This document shows, one piece after another, positions 12,306 to 16,284 of a stretch of 16,284 bases of DNA. How positions within the stretch are numbered: position 1 is the first letter of the stretch; the number at the start of each line of letters is the position of its first letter. Where the stretch lies: contig CAAHET010000126.1 of NCBI GenBank assembly GCA_900772565.1, forward strand, positions 1 through 16,284, written 5' to 3'. The stretch comes from an uncultured Faecalibacterium sp. Lineage in GTDB: Bacteria > Bacillota > Clostridia > Oscillospirales > Ruminococcaceae. Made by a program: the position numbers and the translations under genes. The notes under the pieces were generated by a model. The model was not told where the DNA came from, did not search any database, and saw nothing but the letters and a program-made list of their open reading frames with translations.

Positions 12306-14618
12306 GTGAACAAGAAAAAATACCAAAAGCTGCTTTGGGGCACCGGCTTTGTCATCATCGTGTTGATTCTGACCCTTTTTGTCATGAGCCAGACCTACAT
12401 CCAAAACCTTGTCTACCACGAGCGGCTGAGCCAGATGGAAGAGGTCACCCACCAGATGTTCCACAGTCTGGAGGATGTGATCGACAACCACTGGGACGAG
12501 GTGAATGTACAATGCAATTATTTGTACTATACTCCGCTGGAGACTGATACCGATCTCTACCGCTATCTGAAAAAGCTGTCGGAGCTTTCCAATTACCATG
12601 AAAAACAGATTGAACTGATCGCCGTGGATGCTGCCGGGCGTTATTATACCGAGTATGGCCACACGGGTCTGCTGCGGGAAATGAACTATCTGGAAAACGC
12701 GCCGCAGCGGGTCAGCTATGTTTCCAATTCGCTGACCGTGGACGACTCCCGGATGGTGTTTCTGGAACAGCTCCCCACCCCCATCACACTGCAAAGCGGA
12801 GAGAAAGAGATCACCCTGCGCTACTTTGGCATCGCCCAGAGTATGACCCAGCTGAACGATAATTTCCGCTGCGACGCCTACGAAAATAACAACAGCGTCT
12901 ATGTGCTGGACAACAAGGGCTTCAAGCTGTTCAACGCCAATGATACCGAGCTTTTGAAGGGGCATAACGTATACACCGTGCTCTCCCAGATGTCCTATCT
13001 GCACGGTTCTTCCTTTGCGAAGGCAAAGGAGCGGCTTGCCCGCACAGGCTCCTGTTATTCCAACGCCGTGCTGGACGGGACTGAGTATTACTACGCCCTG
13101 AAGCAGATGGAAAACGCCCAGTGGACGCTGGCGTTCCTTGTTCCGGCAGAATATGTGGCCGTGAACACGCAGAAGCTGGTCAATATCGTCATGGCCGTTA
13201 TTGTAGGCTTTGCAATGGTGTTTTCGATCATGGCAGTCATTGCTGGCTGGTTCCTTTTGCGGGAAAAGCAGCGGCGGGAGCTGCAGGCTGAAAAAAAGAC
13301 GAACCTCCGTCTGGAGCAATATAACATCCAGCTGACGCAGGCCAACGACGAGATGCGGCGGGCGCAGGATGCTGCCGCCGAGGCGTTACAGTCCGCCGAG
13401 CGTGCCAGCAAGGCCAAGACGGACTTCCTTTCCAACATGAGCCACGATATCCGCACCCCCATGAACGCCATTATCGGCATTACCACCCTGATGAAAACCG
13501 AGCTGCACGAGCCGGAAAAGCTTGCCGAGCATCTGGGCAAGCTGGAAACCTCCGGTCAGCTGCTGCTGGGCATCATCAACAATATTCTGGATATGAGCCG
13601 CATCGAGAGCGGCAAGACCACCCTGAATGTGGAAAAGATGAATCTTTCCCAGCAGGTCAGTCAGCTGGACAGCATCATCCGGCAGCAGGCAGGTCAGCGC
13701 AGTCAGACCTTTACGGTAAGCACCAATATGCAGCACGAAAACGTGCTGGGTGACCCCAACCGTTTGAATCAGGTGCTGATGAACATCCTCTCCAACGCGG
13801 TCAAGTATACGCCCAAGGGCGGGCATATCCGATTGGAAGTGGAAGAGCTGCCCCGGAACGAGCACTACGCCCGATACCGCTTTGTGGTGCAGGATGACGG
13901 CATCGGCATGAGCGAAGCTTTCCAAAAGACCCTTTTTGACCCCTTTACCCGCGAGGAAAAATCCGGCACCAACAAGGTGCAGGGCACGGGTCTGGGTATG
14001 GCGATCACCAAGAGCGTCGTAGACCTGATGGGCGGCTCCATCAGCGTGGAGAGCGCCACCGGCAAGGGCACCCGCTTTGAGGTCGTGCTGGAATTTCCCA
14101 TTGATACCGAAGCAGACACAGTGCAGCAGGCGCAGGCGCTCCCGGAGGAAAGAGAGACCACCTTTCCCCTGTCCGGCATGAAGTTCCTCTGCGCCGAGGA
14201 TAACGCCATCAACGCCGAGATCTTGCAGATGCTGCTGGAGACCAAGGGCGCAAGCTGCACCATCTGCCCCAACGGTCAGGAGATCGTGGATGCCTTTGCC
14301 AGCGTCAAACCCGGCGATTATGACATGATCCTGATGGATATCCAGATGCCGGTGATGGACGGCTTGGAAGCCACCCGCCGCATCCGCAGCGGCGAAAACC
14401 CGCTGGGCAGAACCATTCCCATCCTTGCCATGACGGCAAACGCCTTCCTTGAGGATATGCAAAAAAGCAAGGAAGCCGGCATGGACGAGCATCTGTCTAA
14501 ACCTGTGGACATCAGCGCACTGGAACAGGTAGTGAAGCGCTTCCGCGTTACCCCCCCCCCGAAAATAAATAGCGGTATGCAGCGCTTTTGCCGCAAAGCG
14601 CCGCATAATCTTGCATAA
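12306..14618 (+). CDS. Hybrid sensor histidine kinase with receiver domain
   Basis: A 770-residue membrane kinase. Span 1 (about 10-30), a large extracellular sensor of the double-Cache kind (about 31-288), span 2 (about 291-317) and a coiled coil (320-372) come first. The H-box is NMSHDIRTPMNAIIG with H380. An ATPase domain has the N-box NILSNAVKYTPKG, DDGIGM and GTGLGM. A C-terminal receiver (about 628-742) has D678 in MILMDIQMPVMDG. There is no DNA-binding output, so phosphate must go to a separate protein not encoded here. The start is GTG 12306 after AGGAG (12292-12296); the ATG two bases earlier runs into a stop at once. A run of ten C (14551-14560) lies just after the receiver, and the last 20 or so residues depend on its length. 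It is co-transcribed with the solute-binding protein. Confidence 0.92.
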   Translation: MNKKKYQKLLWGTGFVIIVLILTLFVMSQTYIQNLVYHERLSQMEEVTHQMFHSLEDVIDNHWDEVNVQCNYLYYTPLETDTDLYRYLKKLSELSNYHEKQIELIAVDAAGRYYTEYGHTGLLREMNYLENAPQRVSYVSNSLTVDDSRMVFLEQLPTPITLQSGEKEITLRYFGIAQSMTQLNDNFRCDAYENNNSVYVLDNKGFKLFNANDTELLKGHNVYTVLSQMSYLHGSSFAKAKERLARTGSCYSNAVLDGTEYYYALKQMENAQWTLAFLVPAEYVAVNTQKLVNIVMAVIVGFAMVFSIMAVIAGWFLLREKQRRELQAEKKTNLRLEQYNIQLTQANDEMRRAQDAAAEALQSAERASKAKTDFLSNMSHDIRTPMNAIIGITTLMKTELHEPEKLAEHLGKLETSGQLLLGIINNILDMSRIESGKTTLNVEKMNLSQQVSQLDSIIRQQAGQRSQTFTVSTNMQHENVLGDPNRLNQVLMNILSNAVKYTPKGGHIRLEVEELPRNEHYARYRFVVQDDGIGMSEAFQKTLFDPFTREEKSGTNKVQGTGLGMAITKSVVDLMGGSISVESATGKGTRFEVVLEFPIDTEADTVQQAQALPEERETTFPLSGMKFLCAEDNAINAEILQMLLETKGASCTICPNGQEIVDAFASVKPGDYDMILMDIQMPVMDGLEATRRIRSGENPLGRTIPILAMTANAFLEDMQKSKEAGMDEHLSKPVDISALEQVVKRFRVTPPPKINSGMQRFCRKAPHNLA
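14551..14560 (+). repeat. Ten-C homopolymer near the 3' end of the hybrid kinase gene
   Basis: Exactly ten C follow GCGTTA. With ten, the reading continues VTPPPKINSG to a stop at 14616. With eleven it would end VTPPPENK at a TAG about 10 bases after the tract. With nine it would end VTPPRK. Both alternative stops fall before the hairpins that follow, whereas the ten-C reading runs through one of them, so the ten-C state may be a slipped allele or a sequencing error. Confidence 0.85.
14577..14606 (+). other. Hairpin inside the extended kinase C-terminus
   Basis: GCGCTTT (14582-14588) pairs with AAAGCGC (14595-14601), extended by ATGC/GCAT (14577-14580 / 14603-14606). Such a structure is expected in a 3' untranslated region, which supports the view that the kinase normally stops before it. 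Confidence 0.5.
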
Positions 14619-14678
14619 AAAATCTGCTGCCCCTTTGCCCGGACGCTTTGGCATCCGGTGCGGGGCAGCAGATTTTTT
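14617..14678. terminator. Bidirectional terminator between the kinase and the secreted protein genes
   Basis: A run AAAAAATCTGCTGCCCC (14617-14633) pairs perfectly with GGGGCAGCAGATTTTTT (14662-14678). The loop contains a second short stem, CCGGA/TCCGG. The A and T runs on both sides let it stop transcripts from both convergent genes. Confidence 0.93.
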
Positions 14679-14701
14679 GCGTTATAGAAGGAACGTTACG
14701 C

Positions 14702-15172
14702 TCAGATGGGCATGGTCTGATAGAACCAATTCTCCACGTTCTCGCGGGTCTTGTTGAAGAACTTCTTCACCGGGCAGGCGGCATCCCGTGCTTCCTGCTC
14801 CAGATCCGTACCTGCGGGGAAGTTGCGGATGACGGTATATGCCACCGACTGCGGCGGCAGCGACATCATCACAGCAGTATCATACACCACGCAAATCTGC
14901 TCGCCTACGGCAAGGGTGGCGGGGTCGGAGGTAGTCTTTGCGTCATGGTCCTGCCAGACGGTGCTGTCGGTGATGATCATCTGGTAGGTCTCCTGCTCTT
15001 CCGCAGTCACCAGAATGGACTCCACCTTACCTTCCACCGTGCGGCTGACGCCCTCAACTCTGCCATAGTAATAGAGCCGCTCGGACGACAGCGCCGAGGC
15101 AGAGGGCAGTGCGCTGACGCTGAGCAGCAGCACCGCAAGCAGACAAAAGAGCGAGCGATAGGTCTTTTTCAT
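14702..15172 (-). CDS. Small secreted protein of unknown function
   Basis: No family recognised. The 156-residue product has a clear signal peptide: MKKTYRS, a hydrophobic run (about 8-22) and a probable cleavage after ALPSASA (about 27). The mature part (about 129 residues) begins with a beta-rich stretch (YYYGRVEGV, GKVESILVT, YQMIITDSTVW) that looks like a small beta-barrel, then VGEQICVVYDT. It ends in a helical tail with one cysteine (DAACPVKKF). GGGAGG precedes the ATG at 15170-15172. It faces the kinase gene across a shared terminator. It is probably released or wall-associated, since no lipobox or anchor motif is seen. Its upstream region has an inverted repeat that may be an operator. 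Confidence 0.8.
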   Translation of the reverse strand: MKKTYRSLFCLLAVLLLSVSALPSASALSSERLYYYGRVEGVSRTVEGKVESILVTAEEQETYQMIITDSTVWQDHDAKTTSDPATLAVGEQICVVYDTAVMMSLPPQSVAYTVIRNFPAGTDLEQEARDAACPVKKFFNKTRENVENWFYQTMPI

Positions 15173-15234
15173 AAAAAGCCTCCCTTTTTTGTGTTACAGC
15201 GGAGCACCTGCCGCACAGCGCTCCCGGATGCCTT

Positions 15235-15240
15235 ATTCTA
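15235..15240 (-). promoter_or_regulatory. Extended -10 promoter of the secreted-protein gene
   Basis: On the minus strand TGG-TAGAAT forms an extended -10 about 63 bp before the ATG. The -35 position has no good match. The inverted repeat at 15251-15282 surrounds that -35 position. Confidence 0.45.
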
Positions 15241-15250
15241 CCACAGCCAT

Positions 15251-15282
15251 CGTTGGATTTCTATATCCGGGCTTAACCAACG
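15251..15282. repeat. Inverted repeat CGTTGG-n20-CCAACG, possible operator
   Basis: CGTTGG (15251-15256) and CCAACG (15277-15282) are perfect inverted copies whose centres are 26 bp apart. They flank the -35 region of the secreted-protein promoter. Half-sites of six bases can arise by chance, so the confidence is low. Confidence 0.3.
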
Positions 15283-15291
15283 GGGAAAAGA

Positions 15292-15325
15292 AAAATCAGC
15301 CAAGCACGCAGACTTGACTGATTTT
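15292..15325 (-). terminator. Terminator of the flavoprotein gene
   Basis: On the minus strand AAAATCAGTCAAG pairs with CTTGGCTGATTTT (13 pairs, one G-U; 15313-15325 with 15292-15304) and is followed by TCTTTTCC. A second small hairpin, AATGCGC-AGA-GCGCATT (15339-15355), lies between it and the gene's stop codon. Confidence 0.85.
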
Positions 15326-15365
15326 AAGTTGCAATTATAATGCGCAGAGCGCATTCTAAGCCATT

Positions 15366-16284
15366 TTACAGCTGGCAGGCGGTATCGTAACCGGTGCGGA
15401 TGGCGTTGGAGATATCCGCAGCCTTACCGGCGGCATCGCCGATGGAATACACCGGGATACCGGCAGCTTCCAGCGCAGCAGCGTCAAATTCGTTGGAGCG
15501 TGCGCCCATGGCCAGCACGATGTAGTCGCAGGGGATGGTCACCTCTGCGCCGTCCTTGTTCTCGCAGACGACGGCATCCATGCGGAACTCCTTGACCTTG
15601 TGGCTGGGGTACTGCTCCACGCCGTAGGTCTTGTAGTTTTCCAGCAGGGTGGGCAGAATGGTGGTGCTCTCGCCGGCTGCGATCTTGTCCATCATCTCAA
15701 TAACAGACACCTTGCAGCCGCGGGCAGCCAGATACTCTGCGGTCTCGCAGCCTACCATGCCGCCGCCAATGACAGCCACCGTACCGTACACCTGCTGCTC
15801 ACCGGCCAGCACCTTCCATGCATCGGCCACGTTCACGCTGTCGATGCCGGGGATGCGGGGTGCTGCGCTGTGTGCGCCCACAGCGTTGATAACGGCCTCG
15901 AAACCGGCGTCCTTCAGCTGCTCGGCGGTGCGGGTCTGCCCCATGCACAGGTGCACACCGGCGTTGCAGACCGCGTGGATCAGATCCTGTGCGGCGCGGC
16001 GCATCTCCTCCTTGCGGGGAGGCACGCAGGCAATGTTCAGCTGACCGCCCAGAGAGGTGGTCTTTTCAAACAGGGTCACGTCATGGCCGCGCAGCGCTGC
16101 CACGCGGGCGGCTTCCAGACCGGCAGGACCGCCGCCGAGGACGGCGATCTTCTTTTTCTGCGCTGCGGGCTGGATGCTGCGGGTGTTCTCGTAGCCGTTC
16201 TCCGCGTTCAGCACGCAGGAGAGGAACTGGCGGTTCTGGATGGCATCGGTGCAGCCCTTGTTGCAGCTGATGCAGCGGCGGATA
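15366..16284 (-). CDS. NADH:flavin oxidoreductase (old yellow enzyme/2,4-dienoyl-CoA reductase type), C-terminal part
   Basis: C-terminal portion of an Fe-S flavoenzyme of the FadH/trimethylamine-dehydrogenase group; the N-terminal FMN barrel is outside the window. The visible part begins RRCISCNKGCTDA...LSCVLN, a cysteine pattern C-x2-C-x3-C-x11-C that binds a 4Fe-4S cluster. It continues with an FAD-binding fold (KKKIAVLGGGPAGLEAARVA), a linker LGGQLNIACVPP, and a second nucleotide-binding motif (VAVIGGGMVGCETAEYLA) for NAD(P)H. The end is YSIGDAAGKAADISNAIRTGYDTACQL. These enzymes reduce enones or unsaturated acyl-CoAs, or bile-acid intermediates in some gut clostridia; the substrate cannot be told from this part. 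An apparent internal start at 16214 is a GTG inside the Fe-S region and is not the real start. A terminator follows. Confidence 0.9.
   Translation of the reverse strand, partial: IRRCISCNKGCTDAIQNRQFLSCVLNAENGYENTRSIQPAAQKKKIAVLGGGPAGLEAARVAALRGHDVTLFEKTTSLGGQLNIACVPPRKEEMRRAAQDLIHAVCNAGVHLCMGQTRTAEQLKDAGFEAVINAVGAHSAAPRIPGIDSVNVADAWKVLAGEQQVYGTVAVIGGGMVGCETAEYLAARGCKVSVIEMMDKIAAGESTTILPTLLENYKTYGVEQYPSHKVKEFRMDAVVCENKDGAEVTIPCDYIVLAMGARSNEFDAAALEAAGIPVYSIGDAAGKAADISNAIRTGYDTACQL

Noticed and set aside
11051..12385. A 444-codon minus-strand frame opposite the solute-binding protein
   Set aside because: Antisense shadow; low-complexity histidine/glycine-rich translation with no family features.

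Overview
The window is dense, GC-rich bacterial chromosome. Strong AGGAGG-type ribosome sites, sigma-A-like promoters, U-tract terminators, a CD1871A-type CXXC protein and the family membership of the genes point to a gut clostridium of the Oscillospiraceae, plausibly Faecalibacterium or a close relative. That assignment is inference; no rRNA or other decisive marker is present.

Layout. (1) 1-2516: housekeeping genes. The start of dapF (minus) diverges from acpP (plus) through two well-formed promoters. acpP has a 60-nt hairpin in its leader and is followed by another hairpin and proS, an archaeal/eukaryotic-type prolyl-tRNA synthetase. (2) 2518-2837: a compact locus that I read as an undescribed type I toxin-antitoxin-like module. 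It encodes a 27-residue peptide whose Shine-Dalgarno is buried in a GAAA-capped hairpin. A convergent antisense RNA with a perfectly spaced promoter ends at a hairpin inside the peptide gene. This is the most interesting part of the window. (3) 2839-5638 (minus): an aldose-epimerase-like protein, a sensor histidine kinase and an OmpR-type regulator; kinase and regulator overlap by 4 bp. (4) 5797-7739 (plus, divergent from the regulator): a redox operon of a 47-aa CXXC membrane peptide, a polyferredoxin and a thioredoxin-like lipoprotein. A 12-bp tandem repeat in the divergent region is the likely operator of the regulator. (5) 7831-10205: a gene of a clostridial peptidoglycan-binding/spore-cortex-like family, cut off after a conserved YPTW motif. 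It is followed by a serine recombinase on the opposite strand with two tiny upstream ORFs, apparently one end of an integrated element. (6) 10354-14678 (plus): a solute-binding lipoprotein fused to a 5'-nucleotidase C-terminal-like domain, then a hybrid histidine kinase, with no transporter genes. The kinase gene ends at a run of ten C residues that decides its C-terminus. (7) 14702-16284 (minus): a small secreted protein of unknown function and the C-terminal two thirds or less of an old-yellow-enzyme-type Fe-S flavoprotein that runs off the window.

Two signalling systems can be read from the layout. The OmpR-type pair probably controls the divergent extracytoplasmic redox operon. The solute-binding protein and hybrid kinase probably form a ligand-sensing pair whose output is not encoded nearby. 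No rRNA, tRNA, CRISPR array or complete insertion sequence was found.
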